NCBI GenBank assembly: GCA_013697585.1
Contig: JACCWP010000004.1
Coordinates: 1 to 48,051 of the forward strand
Direction of reading: 5' to 3'
DNA from: Nocardioidaceae bacterium
Lineage (GTDB): Bacteria > Actinomycetota > Actinomycetes > Propionibacteriales > Nocardioidaceae
DNA: 48,051 bases
The notes under the pieces are model-generated. The model saw nothing but the letters and a program-made list of their open reading frames with translations. It had not been told where the DNA came from and made no database searches. Below are positions 7,895 to 16,707 of this stretch, piece by piece. The position numbers were made by a program, and so were the translations under genes. How positions within the stretch are numbered: position 1 is the first letter of the stretch; each line of letters starts with the position of its first letter.

Positions 7895-8482
7895 GTGCTG
7901 GCCACCAGCAGCGAGGCCCGCGGCGGCGAGCAACTCTCGCTGCGCGCGGACGCATTGCTCGCCCGACGCAGCGCGCTCGGCGATCGGCAGGCCTTTGCGG
8001 AGCTGGTGCAACGTCACGGGGCGGCGCTGTACCGCTACTCCGTGCGGATGCTCGGTGGCGCCCATCACGCTGCGGAAGATGCCCTGCAAGAGGCGCTCAC
8101 CAAGGCGTGGCTGCACTTGCCGTCGTTTCGAGGCGAAGCGTCAGTCAAGACCTGGCTCTTCCGCCTGGTGGCCAACGAGTGCCTGACAATGCGGCGTCGT
8201 CGCGGCCCTACTGCGGTTGACGACAAGGTCTTGGTCTCGATACCCGCCGACGCGCGCTCCGAACCGGACACGATGTCGCTGGCCACCGACCTCCGCGACG
8301 CCCTCGACGTCGCCCTGGGTGAGCTGCCGTGGCGCCAGCGTGCCAGCTGGATGCTCCGCGAGGTGGAGGGCCTGTCCTACGAGGAGATTGCCGAGATCCT
8401 CGGGACTAGCGTGGCCGTCGTACGCGGTCAGCTGCACCGGGCACGTGCCAACCTGGCGTTCAGGATGGAGGATTGGCGATGA
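7895..8482 (+). CDS. RNA polymerase sigma-70 family factor (ECF type)
   Basis: GDRQAFAELVQRHGAALYRYSVRMLGGAHHAAEDALQEALTKAWLHLPSFRG...KTWLFRLVANECLTMRRRR...ASWMLREVEGLSYEEIAEILGTSVAVVRGQLHRARANL. GTG at 7895 preferred (AAGGAG upstream); ATG at 7859 is possible. Confidence 0.88.
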   Translation: MLATSSEARGGEQLSLRADALLARRSALGDRQAFAELVQRHGAALYRYSVRMLGGAHHAAEDALQEALTKAWLHLPSFRGEASVKTWLFRLVANECLTMRRRRGPTAVDDKVLVSIPADARSEPDTMSLATDLRDALDVALGELPWRQRASWMLREVEGLSYEEIAEILGTSVAVVRGQLHRARANLAFRMEDWR

Positions 8483-8967
8483 CATCCGAGCCGGGTGGTG
8501 ACCTCCTCGATCCGGAGGGTCGCGCCATGCTGCGCTCGGCCGCCAGTGCGCTGAGTACCCACGTCGACGAGCGGTGGGTCGAGGTGGCCGATGCCCTCGT
8601 CTCGCGTGCCTTGACGACCAGCCGGCCGTCCCCGCCAGTGCGGGCCAGCGCCACCAGCGGATCTGTCCTGGTCACCGAGCAAGTCTTGGTCAGCCATCTG
8701 CGCGCCAGCATGGACCCCTTCCCCGAGTGCGAGACGGTCGCCATCACCATTGAGACCGACGGCGATTCCTGCACGGGCGCGGTCATCGCTCTCGCCGTCC
8801 GGTTCGGCACTGAGCTCATCCCCCTCGCAGACCGGGTGCGGGCGGTTGTCGAGGACCAGCTCGGGCGACTGCTGGGGCCCGTCGTCCCGCCAGTCACGGT
8901 ATCGAGCGTGCACGTGCACGTTGACGACGTCACGCGTGGCGACCCCAAGCTCGATGTGCACGACTGA
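8479..8967 (+). CDS. Asp23-like protein translationally coupled to the ECF sigma factor
   Basis: ATGA overlap with the sigma stop; C-terminal half ALAVRFGTELIPLADRVRAVVEDQLGRLLGPVVPPVTVSSVHVHVDDV resembles Asp23. Confidence 0.55.
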   Translation: MTSEPGGDLLDPEGRAMLRSAASALSTHVDERWVEVADALVSRALTTSRPSPPVRASATSGSVLVTEQVLVSHLRASMDPFPECETVAITIETDGDSCTGAVIALAVRFGTELIPLADRVRAVVEDQLGRLLGPVVPPVTVSSVHVHVDDVTRGDPKLDVHD

Positions 8968-9005
8968 TGGTCGGGCATAGCATCCAAGAGACGAGAGGAC
9001 GGCCC

Positions 9006-9620
9006 ATGCCGAAAGCGCGACCGAGCGACAAGCCGACCCAGAACACAGCCGACACGGCGGCCGACAACCAGCGACTCAAGCGCCGGCAGGCCAAGGCCGA
9101 GCAGGCCGCCGGTGCCGTCACATCCCTTCAAGGCCGAGTCGCCGAGGCGACACGCGCCGAGGAGCGGGCAGTCCGGACGCTGCAGGAGTCCCAGCAGCTG
9201 CTCACATCGGCGCGCAAGGACGTCAAGCGGCTCACCAAGCGGGTCGAGGCTCTCAAGCAGCAGGCGAGATCGCTGCGCAAGGAGCGCAAAGGATCGGCCA
9301 AGGACCTGTCTCGACAGCAGGACGATGCGCAACGACGCCTGGCCAAGCTGGCCAAGGCCAAGGCTGAGGCAGTGACCGACGAGGCGGTCGCTGAGCTCGA
9401 CGCCGGTCGGGCCGCGAAGGCGGTGCGAACGGTCAAGGCGGCGGGCGCAGCCCCCGCCAGGTCCGCGGCAACGAAGACCGGCGTGCGAAAGTCCTCCTCC
9501 GCTGCCACGAAGTCCGCTGCCACGAAGTCCTCCGCTGCCAAGAAGGCCCCACCCAGGAAGGCCACGGCAAGGCGGGCGACAACCACCAGGGCCACTGGCA
9601 CTCGAACCACCACGCGCTGA
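9006..9620 (+). CDS. Coiled-coil protein with a histone H1-like Lys/Ala/Thr/Arg-rich C-terminal tail
   Basis: Heptad-rich N-terminal region, then KSSSAATKSAATKSSAAKKAPPRKATARRATTTRATGTRTTTR. Confidence 0.75.
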   Translation: MPKARPSDKPTQNTADTAADNQRLKRRQAKAEQAAGAVTSLQGRVAEATRAEERAVRTLQESQQLLTSARKDVKRLTKRVEALKQQARSLRKERKGSAKDLSRQQDDAQRRLAKLAKAKAEAVTDEAVAELDAGRAAKAVRTVKAAGAAPARSAATKTGVRKSSSAATKSAATKSSAAKKAPPRKATARRATTTRATGTRTTTR

Positions 9621-9622
9621 GG

Positions 9623-10510
9623 TCAGCAGCCACCTTCGACGATCGCGTCGCCGCGAGCCCGCGCGATCAACGAACGGGCCTGATCGACGTCGGGCAAGAC
9701 CACACTGGCGCCACCGACCGAGCCCGTGCCACCGCGTACCGGGCAGATCTGCACCCGTTGCGGGTCGACCTGGAGCACGACCCGAGCCAACCGGTAGAGC
9801 TCCGCGGGTGGCAGATCGACGTGGACGTTGCGCATGAACGAGACCAGCAACCGCTCCAGCGCGCCCGGCCGCTGGGTGAGCTCCCGGACGCGGTGCAGCG
9901 TGCCGTTGAGCAGGTAGCCCTGGTCGCGGGAGCGGTCGAAGTCGCCGCCAGGAAGGGCGTGCCGCATCCGGGCGAACGCGATCGCTTCGACCCCATCGAG
10001 CTCGTTCATGCCACGGCGCACGGTCGCGACGGGTAGCGACCACGCGAACGGCGAGAACACGCGCACGCCTCCGACGGCCGAGACCATGTTCTGCACGCCC
10101 CAGAAGCTGGTGGTGAAGACGTAGTCAGGGGCCAGCCCCATCATGTCCGCCACGGCTCGGGCCATGAGCTGGGGACCGCCATAGACCATGGCGGCATTGA
10201 TCTTGTTGCTCCCGTAGCCAGGAATCGGCACGTACGAGTCGCGCGGAATGCCAATGATGGTGGCGTCGCCGCTCCGCGCGTTGATACCAACCAGCTGGAT
10301 GGCATCGGCCCGACTGCCGAGCACCGACTGGCCCGGACGAGCATCCGACCCGAGCGCGAGGATCCAGACAACGTCGGTCTCGGCGTCGACCGCCTGCGCA
10401 CCCTCGACCCGCGCCAGCACTGCGTCGATCCGCGAAGTACCGCTGTCCGGCACCAGTACGAGTGTCAGCGCACAGATGATGCTCAGCAACACGGCCGCGG
10501 TCCTGCTCAC
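9623..10510 (-). CDS. LCP (LytR-CpsA-Psr) family protein
   Basis: ILALGSDARPGQSVLGSRADAIQLVGINARSGDATIIGIPRDSYVPIPGYGSNKINAAMVYGG...FARMRHALPGGDFDRSRDQG. Confidence 0.88.
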   Translation of the reverse strand: MSRTAAVLLSIICALTLVLVPDSGTSRIDAVLARVEGAQAVDAETDVVWILALGSDARPGQSVLGSRADAIQLVGINARSGDATIIGIPRDSYVPIPGYGSNKINAAMVYGGPQLMARAVADMMGLAPDYVFTTSFWGVQNMVSAVGGVRVFSPFAWSLPVATVRRGMNELDGVEAIAFARMRHALPGGDFDRSRDQGYLLNGTLHRVRELTQRPGALERLLVSFMRNVHVDLPPAELYRLARVVLQVDPQRVQICPVRGGTGSVGGASVVLPDVDQARSLIARARGDAIVEGGC

Positions 10511-11307
10511 CGGCTTCCCCCGGCTCCGTCGGCGTGACCGGCACCGCCAGGCTTGCCGGCACCGCCAGGCTTGCCGGCTCCGTCAGGCTTGCCGGCACCG
10601 CCAAGGCGGTGCGCTCTCGCGTACGAGCCTGGTGAGCCCCTGCTTCGCCGCAGGTCATAGCCGAACACCCGCCATCGGTGCTCCCGTTCCCGCGTGAGAT
10701 AGAGGTCGCCGGTCACGGCGATCTCGACCCGCTCGCCGTCGACGCGGATCCCGAGCAGGACCAGCGTCACCGTGGCCGTGGCGCCGACCGCTTCGCCGCG
10801 TGGGGCGAAGGCGACCAGCTGAACCAGCCGGCGAGTCGGCACTACGTCGACCAGCCGGCGGCCGGCCCTCAGGTTGGTGAGCAGGCCGGCGTGCCGCTTG
10901 GCCCGGTCGGCGGCCCCGTGGGTGAAGGTACCGAACGCTGCTGGCACCTCCTCGCCCGCGGAGGGATAGTCGAGCCTGACGTAGGCCCGCTGCATCCAGG
11001 TGGTCACCGCCTGCCCCGCCTGATCGCCCAACACCTCCGTGCGCCGAGCCTCGGCGCCCGGCCACCTGCCCCACACCCGCCGGACCCGTGTCTGCGTGGG
11101 CGAGGCTGGTCTGCCGAGCTGTGGACGCGGCTCGTCGCGAGAGGCGACACGGCCGGGCGTGGTCGGCGGCGGCGCAGTGGTGGCAGGGGAGCTGGCGGTC
11201 GCGGGACCGGACTCCGCCCCGGTGCAACCGGCCACGAGGACCAGTCCGAACGCGGCCATCGTCAGTGCCCACCAGGACCCATGGGTGAGTCGACGGTGGG
11301 CGCGCAC
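10507..11307 (-). CDS. Putative lipoprotein with a C-terminal Gly/Ala/Lys/Pro repeat tail
   Basis: Lipobox-like FGLVLVAGCTGAE; ends in GGAGKPDGAGKPGGAGKPGGAGHADGAGGSR. Confidence 0.65.
   Translation of the reverse strand: MRAHRRLTHGSWWALTMAAFGLVLVAGCTGAESGPATASSPATTAPPPTTPGRVASRDEPRPQLGRPASPTQTRVRRVWGRWPGAEARRTEVLGDQAGQAVTTWMQRAYVRLDYPSAGEEVPAAFGTFTHGAADRAKRHAGLLTNLRAGRRLVDVVPTRRLVQLVAFAPRGEAVGATATVTLVLLGIRVDGERVEIAVTGDLYLTREREHRWRVFGYDLRRSRGSPGSYARAHRLGGAGKPDGAGKPGGAGKPGGAGHADGAGGSR
10522..10611. repeat. 18-bp tandem repeat (about 5 units) inside the lipoprotein gene
   Basis: GGCACCGCCAGGCTTGCC at 10540 and 10558; variants GGCTCCGTCAGGCTTGCC at 10576, GGCACCGCCAAGGCGGTG at 10594 and GGCTCCGTCGGCGTGACC at 10522. 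Confidence 0.85.
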
Positions 11308-11496
11308 CGTCCACGACTACCACAGCGGCCCGGTTCTCGCCCCGCTCGGCCGCGCTTGCGAGAGGTGGATTGTCGACCAGACTCGTGTGCTAGGTGCAGT
11401 CCCGGCACCTCTGTAGCCGATCCGGGGGTTAGCCTGGGGACGGCACGCACGATGCGCGGTGCCGGTGCGCCCGGTGCCGCCGACATTCCAGACCGA

Positions 11497-14400
11497 ATGA
11501 GGCGATCCACGACCGTGGCAGAGGCATCCCACGCGTCCCAACAGCCCACCGACTCCGACTCGCTCGCCCAGTTCGGTGCTAACGAGTGGCTCGTGGACGA
11601 GATGCACGAGCGCTACCAGGCCGACCCCGAATCGGTGGACCCGGCGTGGCTGAAGTTCTTTCGTCAACAGCAGCATGAATCCGAAGACAGCGCTGCTCGC
11701 GCCGCGTCGACCCATGCGGGCAAGCCGGCGGCTGAGCCCAAGACCGAGCCCGACACTGCGCGTGAGCCGGAGGGCGAGCCGCGCACCGCCGCACCCGCCG
11801 AGCAGCGCACGGAGTCGCAGCGAGCTGAGCGGCGCCCGGCGCCAAACAGCGAGGCGGACGGAGCGACCGTGCGGGCCAGCGGGTCGGGCGGCGACAGTGC
11901 CCCCACCACTGGCCGACCCCTGACCAAGGAGCCACCGAGACCGGTTCGGCCTGAGGTGTCGGACACGGCCGAACGCACGGCGCTGCGCGGTGCCGCCGCC
12001 CGCACCGTGACCAACATGGATGCCAGCCTGAGCGTCCCGACCGCGACCAGCGTGCGCGCCGTTCCCGTCAAGCTGCTGATCGACAACCGCATCGTGATCA
12101 ACAACCACCTCGCCCGCGCCCGCGGGGGCAAGGTCTCGTACACGCACCTCATCGGTTACGCCTTGGTCAAGGCCCTGCGCGCGATGCCGGAGATGAACCG
12201 CGGATTCGAGCAGGTCGACGGCAAGCCCACGCTCGTCGCCCCACCGCACGTCAACCTCGGCCTCGCGATCGACGTGCCCAAGCCCGACGGCACGCGTCAG
12301 CTCTTGGTCCCGTCGATCAAGGCGGCGGAGGCGATGGACTTCGCCACCTTCTGGAGCGCGTACGAGGACGTCGTCCGCAAGGCGCGTGACGGCCAGCTCA
12401 CCGTCGATGACTTCGTCGGGACGTCGATCTCGCTGACCAACCCCGGAACGATCGGCACCAACCACTCAGTACCGAGGCTGATGAAGGGCCAGGGCTGCAT
12501 CATCGGGGTCGGGTCAATGGACTACCCGGCGGACTATCAGGGCGCTTCGGAGAAGACGCTCACCGACCTCGCCGTCAGCAAGACGATGACGCTGACGTCG
12601 ACATATGACCATCGGATCGTGCAGGGCGCGCAGTCCGGCGAGTTCCTGCGCCGCATCCACGCGCTGCTCCTCGGCGAGGACGGGTTCTACGACGAGATCT
12701 TTGCCGCGCTGCGGATCCCCTACGAGCCGATCCGGTGGAGCCAAGACATCTCGGCCTCGCACGACGACGAGATCAACAAGCAGGCAAGGGTTCTCGAACT
12801 CATCCACGCGTACCGGGTACGCGGCCACATCATGGCCGACACCGACCCGCTGGAGTATCGCCAGCGCAGCCACCCGGACCTCGACGTCGGCACGCACAGC
12901 CTGACGCTGTGGGACCTCGACCGCGAGTTCGCCACCGGATCGTTCGGCGGCGAGCAACGGCGATTCATGAAGCTGCGCCACGTGCTCGGCATCCTGCGCG
13001 ACTCCTACTGCCGCACGACCGGGATCGAATACATGCACATCCAAGATCCCGAACAGCGACGCTGGATCCAAGAGCGGGTCGAGCGCGGGCACGAGAAGCC
13101 GCCCGCAGAGGAACAGCTGCGGATCCTGCACAAGCTCAACCAGGCGGAAGCGTTCGAAACCTTCCTGCAGACCAAGTTCGTCGGTCAGAAGCGCTTCAGC
13201 CTCGAAGGCAGCGAGACCACCGTGCCGGTGCTCGACGAGCTGTGCGAGGCTGCCGCAGAGGCCGGCCTCGACGAGGTCTGCATCGGCATGGCTCATCGTG
13301 GCCGCCTCAACGTGCTGGTCAACATCGTCGGCAAGAGCCCGGCGCAGGTGTTCCGCGAGTTCGAGGGCAACATCGACCCGCGCACCGTGCAGGGTTCCGG
13401 TGACGTCAAGTACCACCTGGGCGCCGAGGGCCGCTACACCGCAGGTAACGGCTCGCAGATCAAGGTGTCGGTGGCCGCCAACCCGTCCCACCTCGAGGCT
13501 GTTGACCCGGTGCTCGAGGGGATCGCCCGGGCAAAACAGGACGTGCTCAACCGGGGCGCGGACTACCCCGTCATGCCGCTCCTGGTTCACGGTGACGCGG
13601 CATTCGCCGGTCAAGGCGTCGTCGCCGAGACGCTCAACCTGTCGCAGCTGCGCGGATACCGCACCGGTGGCACCGTCCACGTGGTGGTCAACAACCAGGT
13701 GGGCTTCACGACTTCACCTGCGTCGTCGCGCTCATCGTTGTACTGCACCGACGTCGCGAGGATGGTCCAGGCGCCAATCTTTCACGTCAACGGTGACGAC
13801 CCCGAGGCGTGCATCCGCGTTGCCAGGCTGGCGTTCGAGTATCGACAGGCGTTCAACAAGGACGTCGTGATCGACCTGGTCTGCTATCGCAAGCGCGGCC
13901 ACAACGAGGGTGACGACCCAAGCTTCACCCAGCCCTTGATGTACGACCTGATCGAGAACAAGCGGTCGGTGCGCAAGCTCTACACCGAGGCACTGGTCGG
14001 TCGCGGCGACATCACGCTCGACGAGGCTGAGCGAGCCCTGCGCGACTACCAGGATCAGCTCGAGGGCATGTTCTCGGAGGCACGCGAAGCCAGTAACAAG
14101 TCCTACGAGACGACACCCGAGTATCCCGTTAAACCCGAGCTGGACCGGCTGCGCACGGCCATCACTGAAGAGTCGCTCAAGACCATCGCCGACGCCTACG
14201 CCAGCCCGCCGCCCGACTTCACCGTGCATCCCAAGGTGATTACGCAGCTGCAACGGCGCGCCACCGCTATCGCCGAAGGCCCGATCGACTGGGCAACCGC
14301 AGAAGTCATCGCCTTCGGCGCGCTGCTCATGGATGGCCGGCCGGTGCGGATGTCTGGGCAGGACTCCCGGCGCGGCACGTTCGTGCAACGGTTCGCGACC

Positions 14401-15324
14401 ATGATCGATCGGCGCACGGGCGCTGAGTGGACGCCGCTGGCCCTGCTGGCCGAGGACCAGGCACAGCTGTACATGTACGACTCACTGCTGTCGGAGTACG
14501 CAGTGATGGGGTTCGAGTACGGCTACTCGGTCGCCCGCCCCGAGTGCCTCGTGCTGTGGGAGGCGCAGTTCGGCGACTTCCTCAACGGCGCGCAGACAAT
14601 CATTGACGAGTACATCTCCTCCGGCGAGTCGAAGTGGCAGCAGAAGTCCGGCGTCGTGCTGCTGCTGCCCCACGCATACGACGGCCAGGGACCGGACCAC
14701 TCGTCGGCCCGGATCGAACGGTTCCTGGAGACCGCCGCCGACGATGCGTTCCGGGTCGCGCAGCCGAGCTCTCCTGCCAACTACTTCCACCTGCTGCGAC
14801 TTCAGTCGCTGGGGGGCAAGCACAAGCCGCTGATCGTCTTCACCCCGAAGTCGATGTTGCGCAACAAGGCAGCGGTGTCGCGGCCGGCCGACTTCACCGA
14901 TGGGCGGTTCCGCCCCGTGCTCGCCGACGAGACGGTCGACCCGCGTCGCGTCGGCCGGTTGCTGCTGTGCTCCGGCAAGATCGCGTGGGACCTGCGCGCC
15001 GAGCGGCACAAGCGCCAAGGTGACCAGCCCGCGACCGCGATCGCGGCCGTGGAGCAGCTGTATCCGCGACCGGTCGAAGAGCTCCGCGAGCTGCTGGCTG
15101 CGTACCCCGACCTGCACGACATCCGCTGGGTGCAGGACGAGCCGGCCAACATGGGCCCGTGGCCGCACTTCGCGCTGCACCTGCCCGACGAGCTGGCAGA
15201 TGTGCTCGACGGCAGGAGAATCAGCCGGATCTCCCGGCCCGAGTCGTCGTCGCCTGCCGTCGGTCAGGTGGCCCGGCACGGCGAGGAGCAACGGTCGCTG
15301 CTCGACCAGGCGTTCGCTGACTGA
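11497..15324 (+). CDS. kgd: Multifunctional 2-oxoglutarate metabolism enzyme (E1o-like decarboxylase with E2-type acyltransferase domain)
   Basis: N-terminal FGANEWLVDEMHERYQADPESVDPAWLKFF; E2 catalytic TYDHRIVQGAQSGEFL; E1 domain GMAHRGRLNVLVNIVGKSPAQVFREFEGN, KRGHNEGDDPSFTQPLMY, DNA-level frame open throughout. Alternative GTG start at 11515. Confidence 0.96.
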   Translation: MRRSTTVAEASHASQQPTDSDSLAQFGANEWLVDEMHERYQADPESVDPAWLKFFRQQQHESEDSAARAASTHAGKPAAEPKTEPDTAREPEGEPRTAAPAEQRTESQRAERRPAPNSEADGATVRASGSGGDSAPTTGRPLTKEPPRPVRPEVSDTAERTALRGAAARTVTNMDASLSVPTATSVRAVPVKLLIDNRIVINNHLARARGGKVSYTHLIGYALVKALRAMPEMNRGFEQVDGKPTLVAPPHVNLGLAIDVPKPDGTRQLLVPSIKAAEAMDFATFWSAYEDVVRKARDGQLTVDDFVGTSISLTNPGTIGTNHSVPRLMKGQGCIIGVGSMDYPADYQGASEKTLTDLAVSKTMTLTSTYDHRIVQGAQSGEFLRRIHALLLGEDGFYDEIFAALRIPYEPIRWSQDISASHDDEINKQARVLELIHAYRVRGHIMADTDPLEYRQRSHPDLDVGTHSLTLWDLDREFATGSFGGEQRRFMKLRHVLGILRDSYCRTTGIEYMHIQDPEQRRWIQERVERGHEKPPAEEQLRILHKLNQAEAFETFLQTKFVGQKRFSLEGSETTVPVLDELCEAAAEAGLDEVCIGMAHRGRLNVLVNIVGKSPAQVFREFEGNIDPRTVQGSGDVKYHLGAEGRYTAGNGSQIKVSVAANPSHLEAVDPVLEGIARAKQDVLNRGADYPVMPLLVHGDAAFAGQGVVAETLNLSQLRGYRTGGTVHVVVNNQVGFTTSPASSRSSLYCTDVARMVQAPIFHVNGDDPEACIRVARLAFEYRQAFNKDVVIDLVCYRKRGHNEGDDPSFTQPLMYDLIENKRSVRKLYTEALVGRGDITLDEAERALRDYQDQLEGMFSEAREASNKSYETTPEYPVKPELDRLRTAITEESLKTIADAYASPPPDFTVHPKVITQLQRRATAIAEGPIDWATAEVIAFGALLMDGRPVRMSGQDSRRGTFVQRFATMIDRRTGAEWTPLALLAEDQAQLYMYDSLLSEYAVMGFEYGYSVARPECLVLWEAQFGDFLNGAQTIIDEYISSGESKWQQKSGVVLLLPHAYDGQGPDHSSARIERFLETAADDAFRVAQPSSPANYFHLLRLQSLGGKHKPLIVFTPKSMLRNKAAVSRPADFTDGRFRPVLADETVDPRRVGRLLLCSGKIAWDLRAERHKRQGDQPATAIAAVEQLYPRPVEELRELLAAYPDLHDIRWVQDEPANMGPWPHFALHLPDELADVLDGRRISRISRPESSSPAVGQVARHGEEQRSLLDQAFAD

Positions 15325-15333
15325 GGGGTCCAT

Positions 15334-15504
15334 GTGTACGACACCGACCGCGGCATCGAAGAGCTCGCCCGCCGGCGCGGCGGCGAGGATGTCGATCTCG
15401 GCTGGCTCGCCGAGCAGCTGCGCGAGTTCGTTGACCTGCACCCCGAGTTCGAGGCCGCCGTCGACCGCCTTGCCACCTGGCTCGCCCGCGTCGACGACGA
15501 CTGA
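15334..15504 (+). CDS. DUF6104 family small protein (56 aa)
   Basis: GTG start: MYDTDRGIEELARRRGGEDVDLGWLAEQLREFVDLHPEFEAAVDRLATWLARVDDD. Recognised as the actinobacterial DUF6104 pattern. Below the ORF-track cutoff. Confidence 0.85.
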   Translation: MYDTDRGIEELARRRGGEDVDLGWLAEQLREFVDLHPEFEAAVDRLATWLARVDDD

Positions 15505-15508
15505 CCCG

Positions 15509-15544
15509 CGATCAGCGGCTCGCGGTTGCACGATCAGCGGCTCG
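15509..15544. repeat. 22-bp-period repeat, locus 1
   Basis: CGATCAGCGGCTCGCGGTTGCA-CGATCAGCGGCTCG. Its reverse complement matches the 22-bp unit at 16647-16707. Confidence 0.8.
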
Positions 15545-16151
15545 TGGTCATGTCGATGATCTCCGCCGCCCGCTCCAGCTCGTGGGCGTTCACCGTGTGC
15601 CCCATCCCGGGGTAGACCTCGAGCCTCACGGAGGCGCCCCGACGCGAGAGCACGTCGACGGTGTCGCGTACCCGCTCGACTGGGACGTGCGGGTCAGGGT
15701 CACTCGTGCCGCAAAAGACCGGCGTGCCGGCGAAAGCCGCCGGGCCTTCCCACATCGTCCCCGGCGGACCGATCGCACCTCCTGTGAGCAGCACCAGTCC
15801 GCCGTACCGACCGGGTTGGCGCAGCGCATACTCGACCGCCAGACAGGCCCCCTGGCTGAAACCGAACAGCACCACGCGTGATCGCTCGACTCCGGCGTCA
15901 GCGATCACCGTGCCCACCAGGCTGAGGGCACGCCGGAGCGCGGGCTGATTGGCCTCGATGGGCGCGAGGAACGACTGCGGGTACCACGTGCCTCCGGGTG
16001 CAGCCGGGGCCAGCCAGCTGACCGGCAGGTTGGGCAGCGCATCGACCAGGGACCACATGGACGCCGGGTCGGCGCCTCGCCCGTGCAGCAAGACGACGAC
16101 GACAGGTGCCGGTCCGTCGCCAGGATCACGCCGCTGCACCGACTCACCCAT
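15534..16151 (-). CDS. Phospholipase/carboxylesterase-type alpha/beta hydrolase
   Basis: VVVLLHGRGADPASMW...VVLFGFSQGACLAVEYAL...PVFCGTSDPDPHVPVERVRDT...YPGMGHTVNAHELE. Confidence 0.88.
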   Translation of the reverse strand: MGESVQRRDPGDGPAPVVVVLLHGRGADPASMWSLVDALPNLPVSWLAPAAPGGTWYPQSFLAPIEANQPALRRALSLVGTVIADAGVERSRVVLFGFSQGACLAVEYALRQPGRYGGLVLLTGGAIGPPGTMWEGPAAFAGTPVFCGTSDPDPHVPVERVRDTVDVLSRRGASVRLEVYPGMGHTVNAHELERAAEIIDMTTSR

Positions 16152-16635
16152 CACGCACCATCCTGACCTCCGGTCGTCCGAAGCGGGGCTCATCCTTGTT
16201 CGTACCGTCCTCAACGAAACCATGCTTGCGATAGAAGGCGCGGGCTCGGGCGTTCGCCTCGAAGACCCACAGGTAAGCCGGGGCGTCACCAATCGCGGCC
16301 CGCACCAGGCATGAACCGAGACCACTGCCCCAGAACCGAGAACGGACGTAGCACGCATACATCTCGAGACCCGGCAGATCGTCGTCCCGCCCAGGCCCGG
16401 CGGACGAGAAGCCGACGACCTGGCCGGACTGCAAGGCGACCCACCGCTCGTCCGCATGGCGCGACAACTGCTCGCGCCAGCGTGCAATCCGTCCCGCGAG
16501 GTCGTCGGTCGAGCGGCGCAGCACGTCGGGATCGACGATGGCTGCGTACGCCTCGCGCCAGCACTCGGCATGGCAGCGCGCCCCTGACTCGGCGTCGGCG
16601 GGCGTAGCCCGTCGCAGGACCGGGGCCATCATCAT
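16144..16635 (-). CDS. GNAT family N-acetyltransferase
   Basis: LRRATPADAESGARCHAECWREAYAAI...MYACYVRSRFWGSGLGSCLVRAAIG...ANARARAFYRKHGFVEDG. Confidence 0.88.
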   Translation of the reverse strand: MMMAPVLRRATPADAESGARCHAECWREAYAAIVDPDVLRRSTDDLAGRIARWREQLSRHADERWVALQSGQVVGFSSAGPGRDDDLPGLEMYACYVRSRFWGSGLGSCLVRAAIGDAPAYLWVFEANARARAFYRKHGFVEDGTNKDEPRFGRPEVRMVRDG

Positions 16636-16646
16636 CACAACCTCCA

Positions 16647-16707
16647 CCGCTGACCGCGCAACCACCAGCCGCTGACCGCCCAACCACCAGCCGCTGACCG
16701 CGGTCAG
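16647..16707. repeat. 22-bp-period repeat, locus 2 (about 2.8 copies), ending in the perfect palindrome CTGACCGCGGTCAG
   Basis: CCGCTGACCGCGCAACCACCAG / CCGCTGACCGCCCAACCACCAG / CCGCTGACCGCGGTCAG; fills the intergenic region. Confidence 0.9.

Noticed and set aside
10522-10611. CRISPR-like direct repeats
   Set aside because: In-frame coding tandem repeat within the lipoprotein gene, no spacers.
16647-16707. CRISPR array
   Set aside because: 22-bp units are directly adjacent with no spacers and there are no cas genes.
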